Assembly: GCA_963744935.1 (NCBI GenBank)
Contig: CAVUVM010000011.1
Location: 62,001-126,000 of the forward strand
Reading direction: 5' to 3'
Source: Bog-473 sp963744935
Lineage (GTDB): Bacteria > Actinomycetota > Acidimicrobiia > Acidimicrobiales > RAAP-2
DNA: 64,000 nt
Shown here: positions 49,979 to 59,132 of the stretch, in pieces
Layout: each line of letters begins with the position of its first letter
How positions within the stretch are numbered: position 1 is the stretch's first letter
The notes under the pieces: model-generated
The model's database searches: none
The model's input: only the letters and a program-made list of their open reading frames with translations
Told to the model about the DNA's origin: nothing
Position numbers and translations under genes: made by a program

Positions 49979-50602
49979 TCATGCGTGGGTCCCCTTCATG
50001 TCGGGCTCCGCCTCATGGCTCCCCCTCGCCGCCCTGCCGTCTCGCAACGCCTTCCTGGCGGGGCCGACGTAGCTCCCCGCGGCATACCACGCCAGCGCGA
50101 GGCCGACGATGCCGGTGACCCACGCGATCACCTTGATCGGTTCTTGCCACGACGCGTCGCCATAGCCCAGGAGGAATGTCGGGTAGGCGAACATCAAGCC
50201 GAAGGTGCCCGCCTTGCCGACCCACAACACGTCAATGCGGGCTGCACCGAGTGAGGCCAGCGCCAGCACCATCACCGACACCAATACCTCGCGCGCGATG
50301 GTGGCGAGGCCGAACCACAGCGGCACGGCGCCGTACACCATGATTGAGATGACCGCCGTGCCGACGAGCAGGCGGTCCGCCACCGGGTCGAGCACCTTGC
50401 CCAGTGTTGTCACCTGACCGAAGTGGCGGGCCACGTAGCCGTCGACCCAGTCCGTTGCGCCGAGGACAGCCAAGAGGATCGCCGCGGCGGTCTGCTCGTG
50501 CGCTCCGAAGAGCAGCCACACAAAGATCGGGATGCACACGAGGCGCACCATGGTGATGACGTTGGGGACGGTGAAGATCCTGTCCAGCCCGTCGTCGTCC
50601 AC
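49979..50602 (-). CDS. pgsA: CDP-alcohol phosphatidyltransferase (PgsA-like)
   Basis: A 207-residue integral membrane enzyme. The CDP-alcohol motif DWVDGYVARHFGQVTTLGKV followed by LDPVAD fits D-x2-DG-x2-AR-x8-G-x3-D-x3-D. Four or more membrane helices are seen. It makes phosphatidylglycerol phosphate or a related lipid; pgsA2 lies in the corresponding mycobacterial region. The start is GTG 50602 (VDDDGLDRIFTVPNVI). It is 31 bp upstream of the guanylyltransferase gene on the same strand. Confidence 0.9.
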   Translation of the reverse strand: MDDDGLDRIFTVPNVITMVRLVCIPIFVWLLFGAHEQTAAAILLAVLGATDWVDGYVARHFGQVTTLGKVLDPVADRLLVGTAVISIMVYGAVPLWFGLATIAREVLVSVMVLALASLGAARIDVLWVGKAGTFGLMFAYPTFLLGYGDASWQEPIKVIAWVTGIVGLALAWYAAGSYVGPARKALRDGRAARGSHEAEPDMKGTHA

Positions 50603-50663
50603 AAGGCCGAGTCTACGGGAGGGCCCCGCGACGGCCCCGCCTGCGGTGTGCCAGAGTGGCGCA

Positions 50664-51869
50664 ATGCCTCGGTTCGAGCCATTCAAAGGGTTGCGCTACC
50701 AGCCCGCACGGGCGCCCATCGCCCAGGTCATCGCACCGCCCTACGACGTGATCTCCTCCGCCGAGCGGACGCACCTGGCGACACGCAACCAAGCGAACGC
50801 GGTGCTCGTCGAGCTGCCCGAGGCGGACCTCTCCGGTGGGCGCGATCGCTACGCGGTGGCGAGTGACCTGTTCACCCGCTGGCAGGCCGAGGGGATCATC
50901 GCCGCCGAGGAGGCACCGAGCCTCTACCCGTACCGCATGACGGACCCGTCGGGCCGTGCCACCACCGGGGTGATCGGGGCGCTCGGGCTGGCCGAACCGG
51001 GCGCGGAAAGCGACATCCTCCCGCACGAGCAGACGCTGCCCAAACCCAAGAGCGACCGCCTCGACCTGTTGCGGGCGACGCGGGCCAACCTCTCCCCCAT
51101 TTGGGGCCTCTCCATGGCCTCGGGGGTCACGGCCACCTTCGACCCGACCGACGACGAACCCGTTTTCGACGCCTACGACGACGACGGCGTGCGCCACCAG
51201 ATCTGGGTGCTGAGCGACCCCGACGCGATCACTGCGGTCGGCGACGCGGTGGCTAAGGCGCCCGTCGTCCTCGCCGACGGCCACCACCGCTACGAGACGG
51301 CCCGGGCGTACCAGGCCGAGTGCCGTGCCGCCAACGGCGGGCGCCCCGGCTCGCACGACCTCGTGATGGCGCTCGTCGTAGAACTCTCGGAGGACCAGCT
51401 GACCGTCGGCGCCATCCACCGCACGGTGAGCGGACTGCCCGAGGACTTCGACCTCGTCGGGGCCCTGAGCCAGTGGTTCGACGTGGTGCGCGCCGGGGAG
51501 GCGGACGATCGCACCCTCGGCGCTCTCGCCGACGCCAACTCGCTCGCCATGGTGACCGGCGGCGGGGCCTATCTCCTGCTGCCGCACCCCGAGATCCAGG
51601 AGGAACCGGGCAACGACCTCGACTCCAACCTCATCGCCTCGGTGCTCTCAGCCCTCCCCCCACACGAGGTGATGCACCGCCACAGCGTCGGCGAGGCCAT
51701 GGAGGCACTGGCCGACGGCGAGGGCCAGGCGGCCTTCTTGCTCCGCCCGCCCACCGTCAAGCAGATCGACGAGTGGGCCAACGAGCGCCGTCGGATGCCG
51801 CCCAAGACCACCTACTTCAGCCCCAAGCCCCGGACCGGGATGGTGTTCCGGTCCCTCGACCTGCCCTGA
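50664..51869 (+). CDS. DUF1015 family protein
   Basis: A 401-residue protein that matches the DUF1015 family across its length: FEPFKGLRYQPARAPIAQVI, APPYDVISSAERTHL, LADGHHRYETARAY (the most conserved motif) and MPPKTTYFSPKPRTGMVFRS. The family is found across bacteria and sometimes near serine or pyridoxal-linked metabolism, but its reaction is not established. ATG 50664 is the family start. It is divergent from pgsA. Confidence 0.9.
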   Translation: MPRFEPFKGLRYQPARAPIAQVIAPPYDVISSAERTHLATRNQANAVLVELPEADLSGGRDRYAVASDLFTRWQAEGIIAAEEAPSLYPYRMTDPSGRATTGVIGALGLAEPGAESDILPHEQTLPKPKSDRLDLLRATRANLSPIWGLSMASGVTATFDPTDDEPVFDAYDDDGVRHQIWVLSDPDAITAVGDAVAKAPVVLADGHHRYETARAYQAECRAANGGRPGSHDLVMALVVELSEDQLTVGAIHRTVSGLPEDFDLVGALSQWFDVVRAGEADDRTLGALADANSLAMVTGGGAYLLLPHPEIQEEPGNDLDSNLIASVLSALPPHEVMHRHSVGEAMEALADGEGQAAFLLRPPTVKQIDEWANERRRMPPKTTYFSPKPRTGMVFRSLDLP

Positions 51870-51879
51870 GGAGCCTGCC

Positions 51880-52341
51880 GTGCACGACTCGGTGACCATC
51901 CACATGGCGGCATCGCCCGACGACGTCTGGTCGCTCGTGAGCGACGTCACCCGCATCGGGAGCTACAGCCCCGAGACCTTCGAGGCGAAATGGGTCGACG
52001 GGGCGACCGGACCCGCGGTTGGCGCGCGCTTCAGGGGCCACGTGAAGCGCAACGGGAAGGGTCCCGTCTACTGGACGACGTGCACCGTGACCGAGTGCGA
52101 ACCCGGGAAGACCTTCGCGTTCGGTGTCGGGGCGCCGGGGAAGACACCGCTCAATGTCTGGCGCTACGACATTGTCGCCGCGGGCGACGGCTGCGACGTG
52201 ACCGAGTCCTTCACGTTGCGCCCGACGCGCTCCCTGCGCCTCTACTGGGCGGTGCTCGGCTGGGCGCGCGGCAAGACCAACCGCAACGGCATGCGCACGA
52301 CCCTCGAGCGGATCCGCGACGAGGTGCAGCCGGCGGCGTAG
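51880..52341 (+). CDS. SRPBCC-family protein
   Basis: A 153-residue START-like protein. The pattern is VTIHMAASPDDVWSLVSDVT, then RFRGHVKRNGKGPVYWTTCT, CDVTESFTLRP and a C-terminal helix. Ligand unknown. GTG 51880 lies 10 bp after the DUF1015 stop, so the two are probably co-transcribed. Confidence 0.83.
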   Translation: MHDSVTIHMAASPDDVWSLVSDVTRIGSYSPETFEAKWVDGATGPAVGARFRGHVKRNGKGPVYWTTCTVTECEPGKTFAFGVGAPGKTPLNVWRYDIVAAGDGCDVTESFTLRPTRSLRLYWAVLGWARGKTNRNGMRTTLERIRDEVQPAA

Positions 52342-52421
52342 CGGACGGCGCCGGGGGCGCCGCGAGTCGCAGACTCGACCATCCCGAAACTCGACCATAC
52401 GGACTCACCCAAGGAGGACAC

Positions 52422-52781
52422 ATGGAGCAAGGCCGTCCGATTTCGTACATGGCCCTCAAGGTGGGCACCCCGGTCCTCAGCGCGTCGGGCACCGAGTTCG
52501 GGACGGTCGAGCACGTGTTGCAGATCCCCGAGCTCGACGTCTTCGATGGGCTCGTCGTCAAGACCCATCACCATGACGTGCGCTTCGTCGGTCGCGACCA
52601 GGTCGCCGACATGACGACCGCCGAGGTCCACTCCACGGTCACCGACGACGAGGTCGATTCGCTCCCCGCGCCGAAGGGTGCGCTCGTCCTCCATCCCGAT
52701 ACGGCCCACGACGAGGGCCCGTCGCTGACGGCCCGCTGGGGCCGGCTCTTCGGGCGAGAGCACTGGAAGGAGCTCGAGTAG
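52422..52781 (+). CDS. small PRC-barrel/DUF2171-like protein
   Basis: A 119-residue protein. The opening strands ALKVGTPVLSASGTEFGTVE and ELDVFDGLVVKTHHHDVRFV have the look of a PRC-barrel, a fold used in RNA processing and photosynthetic proteins. A strong AAGGAGGA site precedes ATG 52422. The tail FGREHWKELE is charged. Function unknown. Confidence 0.7.
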   Translation: MEQGRPISYMALKVGTPVLSASGTEFGTVEHVLQIPELDVFDGLVVKTHHHDVRFVGRDQVADMTTAEVHSTVTDDEVDSLPAPKGALVLHPDTAHDEGPSLTARWGRLFGREHWKELE

Positions 52782-52798
52782 CCCCGCCGTCGCCCACG

Positions 52799-53233
52799 GA
52801 GGAGCGGCGCGCCGAGTTCACCGAGGTCGTCGCCTCGGTCACCGCCTGGTCGGCGACGCGGGCCGATGTCCAGGCGCTCGGACTGGCCGGTTCGTGGGCA
52901 CACGACGCGGCGACCATGGCGTCCGACGTCGACCTGGTCGTCCTGACCGAGCGTCCAGAGCTCTACGCCAGCGCAACGGACTGGGTGGAGGCGGCCACCG
53001 GGAGGCCCGGACAGATCGTGCGCACCAAGGCGTGGGGCCCGCTCACGGAGCGTCGGGTGCAGCTGTTGTCCGGCTTCCTGGTCGAATACGGGTTCGCGCC
53101 CGCCAGCTGGGCTGACGTCGCCCCCCTCGACGAGGGGACGGCGCGGGTCGTGGCCGACGGGTTCTCGGTGCTCTACGACCCGGCGGGCCTACTGGGGCGT
53201 CTCGTCGACGTTGTCGCGGCGGCGCGTGGCTGA
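52799..53233 (+). CDS. nucleotidyltransferase-like protein, start unclear
   Basis: The reading frame is open from the end of the previous gene. GLAGSWAHDAATMASDVDLV at about residues 28-47 is the GSxxxGxxxxxSDxDL-type motif of MNT/pol-beta nucleotidyltransferases. It spans the only in-frame ATG (52916), so that ATG cannot be the real start. No ATG, GTG or TTG is seen upstream in frame. Either a rare start codon is used after the GGAGGAG at 52798-52804, or an indel has moved the frame. About 145 residues in all. Confidence 0.62.
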   Translation, partial: EERRAEFTEVVASVTAWSATRADVQALGLAGSWAHDAATMASDVDLVVLTERPELYASATDWVEAATGRPGQIVRTKAWGPLTERRVQLLSGFLVEYGFAPASWADVAPLDEGTARVVADGFSVLYDPAGLLGRLVDVVAAARG

Positions 53234-53305
53234 GCTCGGGCGACGCTCTTTGTCTCCCTCGTCAGGCCCCCTCTCGCCCAGTCGACGCCGTCGACGGGGC
53301 CGCGT

Positions 53306-54388
53306 TCAGTCGACCGTCCAGCTCGAGCCCGAGCGGAGCAGTGAGGCGAGGTCGCCCATGCCGCGCTTGCCCTGCGCGTCGGTGATCTGCTCGGCCAGCT
53401 GCGCGCCGTACTCGGGCCGCTCGACGGCGCGGAACACACCGATCGGCGTCGGCTCGTAGGGGCCGCGCGCGAGACGCGACAGCGCAAAGGCCAGGCCCGG
53501 GTCGTCGCGCTTCTCGTCGTGCACCAACAGCGCGTCGAGGCCGACCTCGGCCACCGACACGATCTCGAGGCTGCCGTCGGGACGCTGGACGACGCCGCGC
53601 TCCTCGCCCTCGGCGCCGAAGACGATCGGCTTGCCGTGCTGGAGTGGGATCAACATGGTGGCGCGGGCGTCGCGGCTGGTGATCTTCTCGAAGGCGCCGT
53701 CGTTGAAGACGTTGCAGTTCTGGAGCACCTCGACGAAGGCGGCCCCGTTGTGCTCGTGCGCCCGCCGGAAGGTCTCCTGCATGTGGGCACGGTCCATGTC
53801 GTGGGTCCGGGCGACGAAGGTGGCCTCGGCGCCGAGGGCCAGCGACACCGGGTTGAACGGGGTGTCCACCGAGCCGAAGGGCGTCGACTTGGTGACCTTG
53901 GCCACCTCGGAGGTCGGCGAGTACTGGCCCTTGGTCAGGCCGTAAATCTGGTTGTTGAACATCAAGATGTTCAACCGCACGTTGCGCCGCAGCGCGTGGA
54001 TCAGGTGGTTTCCGCCGATGGACAGCGCGTCACCGTCCCCCGAGATGACCCACACGTCGAGGTCCGGACGCGTGGTGGCCAGCCCGGTCGCGATGGCCGG
54101 GGCACGGCCGTGGATCGAGTGCATGCCGTACGTGTTCATGTAGTACGGGAACCGCGCTGCGCATCCGATACCCGAGAGGAACACCGTGCTCTCGCGACGC
54201 ACACCCAGTTCGGGCATCAGCATCTGCACCGCGGCCAGGATGGAATAGTCCCCGCAACCGGGGCACCAGCGCACCTCCTGGTCACTGGTCCAGTCCTTAC
54301 GCGTCGTGGCGGGCACGGCGGTGGCGACGGAGCCGTTGCTCGTCCCGCTCGCGCTGCCGTTGCTGCTGGAGCCGTTGGAGTCGCTCAT
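53306..54388 (-). CDS. korB: 2-oxoglutarate:ferredoxin oxidoreductase beta subunit
   Basis: A 360-residue TPP-binding subunit. Motifs: WCPGCGDYSILAAVQMLM, FLSGIGCAARFPYYMNTYGM, WVISGDGDALSIGGNHLIHA and NILMFNNQIYGLTKGQYSPT. Cys residues of CPGCG and SGIGC would help hold a [4Fe-4S] cluster. With KorA it oxidises 2-oxoglutarate to succinyl-CoA and reduces ferredoxin. A low-complexity Asn/Ser/Gly N-terminus precedes the domain. It overlaps korA by 4 bp. Confidence 0.95.
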   Translation of the reverse strand: MSDSNGSSSNGSASGTSNGSVATAVPATTRKDWTSDQEVRWCPGCGDYSILAAVQMLMPELGVRRESTVFLSGIGCAARFPYYMNTYGMHSIHGRAPAIATGLATTRPDLDVWVISGDGDALSIGGNHLIHALRRNVRLNILMFNNQIYGLTKGQYSPTSEVAKVTKSTPFGSVDTPFNPVSLALGAEATFVARTHDMDRAHMQETFRRAHEHNGAAFVEVLQNCNVFNDGAFEKITSRDARATMLIPLQHGKPIVFGAEGEERGVVQRPDGSLEIVSVAEVGLDALLVHDEKRDDPGLAFALSRLARGPYEPTPIGVFRAVERPEYGAQLAEQITDAQGKRGMGDLASLLRSGSSWTVD

Positions 54389-56262
54389 GATTTCCCTCCG
54401 AGCATCGCCGTGATGGCTGCCTCGATCTCTCCGACGCGGAACGGCACGCCCTGCATCTTGGACATGGTCTGCGCGTCCACCAGGAACTCGGCGCGCAGCA
54501 CGCGGCTCAGCTGGCCGAGGTTGATCTCAGGCACGAGAATTTGGGTGTATCGACTGAGGACCTCGCCCAAGTTGGGGGGCAACGGGTTGAGGTGGCGCAA
54601 GTGGACGTGGGCTGCCTTCATCCCGCGGGCCCGGACCCTCTTCACCCCGGCGAACACGGCGGCGTACGTCGAACCCCAGCTCACGAGCAGCAGCTGTGCG
54701 TCGCCCGTCTCGTCGTTGACCTCCACGGGAGGGATGTCGGCGGCGATGCCCGCGATCTTGTCGCGGCGCAGATGGACCATGCGCTCGTGGTTGACGCCCT
54801 CGTAGGACACGTTGCCACTGCCATCCGCCTTCTCGAGCCCGCCGATGCGGTGCTCGAGCCCGGGCAGCCCGGGCGGGGCCCACGGCCGGGCGAGCGTGTC
54901 GGCGTCTCGGACGTAGGGCCAGAAGCTCTCCTGGCCGTCCTCGTCGGTGTGGTTGGGCTCAGAGGCGAAGCCGGGTTCGATCGGCTCGAGCGCATCGAGA
55001 TCGGGCAGGCGCCAGGGCTCGGCGCCGTTGGCCAGGTAACCATCGGAGAGCACGATGACCGGCGTCCGGTACTTGACGGCAATGCGGGTCGCCTCGATGG
55101 CGGTGGCGAAGCAATCGCTCGGCGTCTGCGGGGCCACGATGGGCACGGGCGCCTCGCCGTGTCGCCCATAGAGGGCGTGGAGCAGGTCGGCCTGCTCGGT
55201 CTTCGTGGGCAGGCCGGTCGACGGACCACCGCGCTGCACGTCGACGATGACCAACGGCAACTCCAAGTTGATGGCAAGGCCGACCGTCTCGGACTTGAGA
55301 TCGAGACCGGGGCCGCTGGTCGTCGTCACTCCGATCGCGCCGCCGAAGGATGCGCCGAGGGCGGCGCCGATGCCAGCAATCTCGTCCTCGGCCTGGAAGG
55401 TGCGGACGCCGAACTCCTTGCGCCGGCTCAGCTCGTGGAGAATGTCCGAAGCCGGCGTGATCGGGTAGCTGCCCAAGAACAAGGTCACACCGGCCAGCCG
55501 GGCCGCCGTGATGAGGCCCCAGGCGAGGGCCTGGTTCCCCGTGACCTGGACGTACTCGCCCTTCTCGAAGGTGGCCGGCTTGACCTCGTAGTTGGACTCG
55601 AACAGCTCGGCCGTCTCGCCGAAGTCATAACCGGCCCGGAACGCCCGCGTGTTGGCGTCGGCCACCTGAGGCTTGCCGCCGAAACGCTCGGCGATCCACT
55701 CGATGGTGGGCTCGACCGGACGGGTGTACATCCAGCTGATGAGGCCGAGAGCGAAGAAGTTCTTGGAGCGCTCGGCGTCGCGGGGCTTGACGCCGGCTTC
55801 CTTGCAGACCTCCTGGGTGATCGATGTCATCGGGACCTCGTAGACCGTGTACGCGGCCAGGGACCCGTCGGTCAAGGGGTTGGCGGCATAGCCGGCCTTG
55901 GTCAGGTCACGCTCCTCGAAGCTGTCGCTGTTGACGATGAGCACCGTCCCCTTGGCCATCAGGTCGATGTTGGCCCTCAATGCGGCGGGGTTCATCGCCA
56001 CCAGGACGTTGGGTGCATCGCCCGGAGTGAGGATGTCGTGGTCCGAGATGTGCACCTGGAACGCCGACACCCCGTTGACCGTGCCGGCGGGGGCGCGGAT
56101 CTCGGCCGGGAAGTCCGGGAAGGTGGACAGGTCGTTGCCCAGCAGGGCGCTACTGGTGGTGAAGCGGTCGCCGGTCAGCTGCATGCCGTCGCCGGAGTCG
56201 CCGGCAAAACGCACGATGACCTGGTCCAACTGCTCCGTCACGTGTTGGGTTCCCGATGCCAC
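54385..56262 (-). CDS. korA: 2-oxoglutarate:ferredoxin oxidoreductase alpha subunit
   Basis: A 625-residue subunit that fuses the gamma domain (residues 12-190, VIVRFAGDSGDGMQLTGDRF) to the alpha domain (from about 225, LAWGLITAARLAGVTLFLGS, YPITPASDILHEL, TSGPGLDLKSETVGLAINLE). This is the actinobacterial KorA layout. The C-terminal region GSTYAAVFAGVKRVRARGMK, HVHLRHLNPLPPNLG is complete. It is the first gene of the korAB operon; about 290 bp of non-coding DNA upstream would hold the promoter. Confidence 0.95.
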   Translation of the reverse strand: MASGTQHVTEQLDQVIVRFAGDSGDGMQLTGDRFTTSSALLGNDLSTFPDFPAEIRAPAGTVNGVSAFQVHISDHDILTPGDAPNVLVAMNPAALRANIDLMAKGTVLIVNSDSFEERDLTKAGYAANPLTDGSLAAYTVYEVPMTSITQEVCKEAGVKPRDAERSKNFFALGLISWMYTRPVEPTIEWIAERFGGKPQVADANTRAFRAGYDFGETAELFESNYEVKPATFEKGEYVQVTGNQALAWGLITAARLAGVTLFLGSYPITPASDILHELSRRKEFGVRTFQAEDEIAGIGAALGASFGGAIGVTTTSGPGLDLKSETVGLAINLELPLVIVDVQRGGPSTGLPTKTEQADLLHALYGRHGEAPVPIVAPQTPSDCFATAIEATRIAVKYRTPVIVLSDGYLANGAEPWRLPDLDALEPIEPGFASEPNHTDEDGQESFWPYVRDADTLARPWAPPGLPGLEHRIGGLEKADGSGNVSYEGVNHERMVHLRRDKIAGIAADIPPVEVNDETGDAQLLLVSWGSTYAAVFAGVKRVRARGMKAAHVHLRHLNPLPPNLGEVLSRYTQILVPEINLGQLSRVLRAEFLVDAQTMSKMQGVPFRVGEIEAAITAMLGGKS

Positions 56263-56554
56263 GGGCTGCCTCGTCTCATGTCAAGGACGTGGAGAGACCT
56301 GGCTCAGCGCGGCGGGACCCTTGCACCCTCACCCGCACGGCGCGCGACGCTCTCCGTCCGAAATTGGTCGTTCGGGAAGATCCTAATCCCCGCCCAGCGA
56401 GCCTCTTCTTCATCCAACCTTCATCTGGGTGTCCTGGCGGGCAGTTCCGCGCCGGCCTCCGGCACTTCTCGGAGTCAGCCAGCGAGGTGGGCCCGCAGAT
56501 CGTCGACACTTTTCGCAGCGGCCGTCATAAGGAGGCCGTCATCGCGGAGGCCGT

Positions 56555-57616
56555 CTAGGCGATGGTGATCTCGGGATCGAGGTAGACGTCTTGGATGGAA
56601 CGAATGAGGGCGGCGCCCTCGGCCATGGGGCGGGAGAAGGACTTGCGGCCCACGATGAGGCCCATGCCGCCGGCGCGCTTGTTGATCACCGCGGTGCGGA
56701 TGGCCTGGGCGAGGTCGCCGTCGCCCTTGGACTCGCCGCCCGAGTTGATGAGACCGATGCGGCCGGCGTAGCAGTTGACCACCTGCCAACGCGTCAGGTC
56801 GATCGGATTGTCGGTCGTCAGCTCGTCGTAGACCAGAGGGTCGGTGCGCCCGAAGCCGATGGCCGGATAGCCGCCGTTGTTCTCCGGCTGCTTCTGCTTG
56901 ATGATGTCCGCCTCGATCGTGACACCCATGTGGTTGGCCTGACCGGTGAGGTCGGCCGAGACCTCGTAGTTGACGCCGTCTTTGGTGAACGCCGGGTTGC
57001 GGAGGTAGCACCACAACACGGTGAACATCCCGAGACGGTGGGCCTCGGCGAACATCTTCGAGACCTCTTGGAGCTCGCGGTCCATGTCGTCGGAGCCGAA
57101 GTAGATGGTGGCGCCGACGCCCATGGCACCGAGATCGAAAGCCTGCTGGACGGAGCCGAACATGATCTGGTCGTAGGTGTCCGGCTTGTGCAAGAACGCG
57201 TTGTGGTTCAGCTTGCAGATGAAGGGGATGCGGTGCACGTATTTGCGTGACGCCAGGCCGAGCGTGCCGAGCGTCGTCGCCACCGCGCTGCACTCACCGG
57301 CGAGCGCCAGCTCGAGGATGTTCAGCGGATCGAAATAGACGGGGGCCTTCGAGAAGCTGGCGGCGGCCGAGTGCTCGATCCCCTGATCTACCGGGAGGAT
57401 CGAGAGGTACCCCGTTCCCGCCATCCGCCCGTGGTTGAACATCGAGCCGAGATTGCGCAACACGGTGGGACTGCGGTCGCTGTTGGTGAAGACCCTATCG
57501 AGGTAGTCGGGGCCCGGGAGGGTAAGGCCTTCCGCAGGGAACGCCTTCGCCGTATGGGTGAGGAGGTCGTCCGCGTCGTCACCGAGGAGCGCACGGATAT
57601 CGGTGGTCTTGCTCAT
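56555..57616 (-). CDS. class I fructose-bisphosphate aldolase (DhnA type)
   Basis: A 353-residue aldolase of the archaeal-type/FbaB group. Motifs: GTGYLSILPVDQGIEHSAAA, YFDPLNILELALAGECSAVA, PFICKLNHNAF, MGVGATIYFGSDDMDREL and GGMGLIVGRKSFSRPMAEG. It cleaves fructose-1,6-bisphosphate through a Schiff-base Lys. ATG 57616 is the family start; the open frame further upstream is chance. It is divergent from the L,D-transpeptidase gene. Confidence 0.93.
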   Translation of the reverse strand: MSKTTDIRALLGDDADDLLTHTAKAFPAEGLTLPGPDYLDRVFTNSDRSPTVLRNLGSMFNHGRMAGTGYLSILPVDQGIEHSAAASFSKAPVYFDPLNILELALAGECSAVATTLGTLGLASRKYVHRIPFICKLNHNAFLHKPDTYDQIMFGSVQQAFDLGAMGVGATIYFGSDDMDRELQEVSKMFAEAHRLGMFTVLWCYLRNPAFTKDGVNYEVSADLTGQANHMGVTIEADIIKQKQPENNGGYPAIGFGRTDPLVYDELTTDNPIDLTRWQVVNCYAGRIGLINSGGESKGDGDLAQAIRTAVINKRAGGMGLIVGRKSFSRPMAEGAALIRSIQDVYLDPEITIA

Positions 57617-57788
57617 GCGCTTCAGCCTACCGGAGGGTAATCGGGAGGCCCTTTTGGGCTTGGTCTGCTTGGGTTTGTGGCTCTCGTGGTCACGAGTGTT
57701 GCCGGGCGGTGACGCTTGGCGCCGGTTCACTCCCCCTACGCTGAGTCGGTCGGATCCCCCGTTGACGACGCTCGGACGAGCGGAGGCC

Positions 57789-59132
57789 ATGAACGTTCTC
57801 GAGTCCAGGTCGAACAGACCGCTCCGTCTGCGGCCATGGGTGCTCTTGACCGGTGCCGTCGTCGTCATTGCCGCAGTCCTGTACTTCACCGACACCTCCT
57901 CGTCGCCTGGGCACTCGGGTTCCGCAGACACATCGAGCAGCGGTCGGCACGGCGCAGGCTCGGGATCGGGCGGGTCGCGCGGGACGCGCAGTGGTTTCTT
58001 CCTCAAGTCCTCTGTCCCCTCGGTCGGGGCACAGAACGTCCCGGCGAATGCGACGATCTCCCTGACCTTTTCCTCGCCGGTAAGCCTGCGCGCGGCCTCG
58101 GCGCCCACTCTCTCGCCCACCATCGCCGGCAAGTGGGTGCAGACGAATGCCTCCACCCTCACCTACGATCTCGACTCGCCGCTGATTCCCGCGTCGCAAG
58201 AGGTCGTGACGGTCCCCGGGGGAAGCAAGGGACTGCGCAGTGCCGGCGGGGCGGTCCTCTCCTTTTCACCCTCGGTGACGTTCGACGTCGCGGCCGGGAC
58301 GACGCTGCGACTCCAGCAGCTCTTGGCCGGGCTGAACTACCTCCCCTTGGGCTTCGCCGCGACCGGCCCACCCCCGGCGCGGGCCGACTTGGCCGAGGAC
58401 CAGGCCGGCACGTTCTCGTGGCGCTGGCCGAGCCTGCCCAGCGAGCTCACCTCGCAGTGGACCCAGGGCAGCGAGAACGAGATCACCAAGGCGGCGGTCG
58501 AGACGTTCGAGAACGAGAACGATCTCGGCGTCGACGGGGTGGCGGGACCGGCGGTGTGGACCGCGCTGATCAACGACACCATCAACGCCAAGCCCGACGC
58601 CAACCCGTACGTCTACGTGCTCGTGAACAAGGTGCTCCCCGAGAACCTGACGCTGTGGAACGACGGCAACGCCCAGTACGTGGGCATCCCGGTCAACACC
58701 GGCGCTCCGGGAGCGGACACCATTGACGGCACCTACGCCGTGTTCGAGCACGTGCGCTTCTCGGACATGAAGGGCACGAACCCCGACGGCACGACCTACA
58801 ACGACCCGAACGTGCCCTACGCCAGCTACTTCAACGGCGGCGACGCGTTGCACGGCTTCATCCGGGCCTCCTATGGCTCACCTCAGAGCAACGGCTGTGT
58901 CGAGATGAGCTACGGCGACGCCGCGCTCGTATGGCCGCTCACGCCGATCGGCACCCTGGTGACCGTCGAAGGTCCCGACTACGGGACCGCGCCGCCGTCC
59001 ACGACGACCACGACGGCGCCTCCTCCACCGACCACGACGACCACCGCTCCCCCTGCGCCCGTGCCGACCACGACGACGACCGCTCCGGCGCCGGCCGGTA
59101 CTTCGACGACGGCGGCGGCTCCGGCGACCTAG
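57789..59132 (+). CDS. L,D-transpeptidase with Ig-like and peptidoglycan-binding domains
   Basis: A 447-residue cell-wall enzyme. A membrane helix (residues 17-35) is followed by a Ser/Gly linker, a bacterial Ig-like domain (VPANATISLTFSSPVSL), a peptidoglycan-binding domain (NDLGVDGVAGPAVWTAL) and a YkuD catalytic domain with His in LHGFIRAS and the catalytic Cys in SNGCVEMSYGDAALVW. The last 55 residues are a Pro/Thr tail (TTTTTAPPPP type). It forms 3-3 crosslinks between peptidoglycan stems outside the membrane. ATG 57789 is chosen because GGAG sits just upstream and the helix follows. Confidence 0.9.
   Translation: MNVLESRSNRPLRLRPWVLLTGAVVVIAAVLYFTDTSSSPGHSGSADTSSSGRHGAGSGSGGSRGTRSGFFLKSSVPSVGAQNVPANATISLTFSSPVSLRAASAPTLSPTIAGKWVQTNASTLTYDLDSPLIPASQEVVTVPGGSKGLRSAGGAVLSFSPSVTFDVAAGTTLRLQQLLAGLNYLPLGFAATGPPPARADLAEDQAGTFSWRWPSLPSELTSQWTQGSENEITKAAVETFENENDLGVDGVAGPAVWTALINDTINAKPDANPYVYVLVNKVLPENLTLWNDGNAQYVGIPVNTGAPGADTIDGTYAVFEHVRFSDMKGTNPDGTTYNDPNVPYASYFNGGDALHGFIRASYGSPQSNGCVEMSYGDAALVWPLTPIGTLVTVEGPDYGTAPPSTTTTTAPPPPTTTTTAPPAPVPTTTTTAPAPAGTSTTAAAPAT

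Noticed and set aside
47543..50254. 903-codon plus-strand open frame
   Set aside because: Antisense to the guanylyltransferase/phosphomannomutase gene and pgsA; no domain; His/Val/Asp-rich shadow translation.
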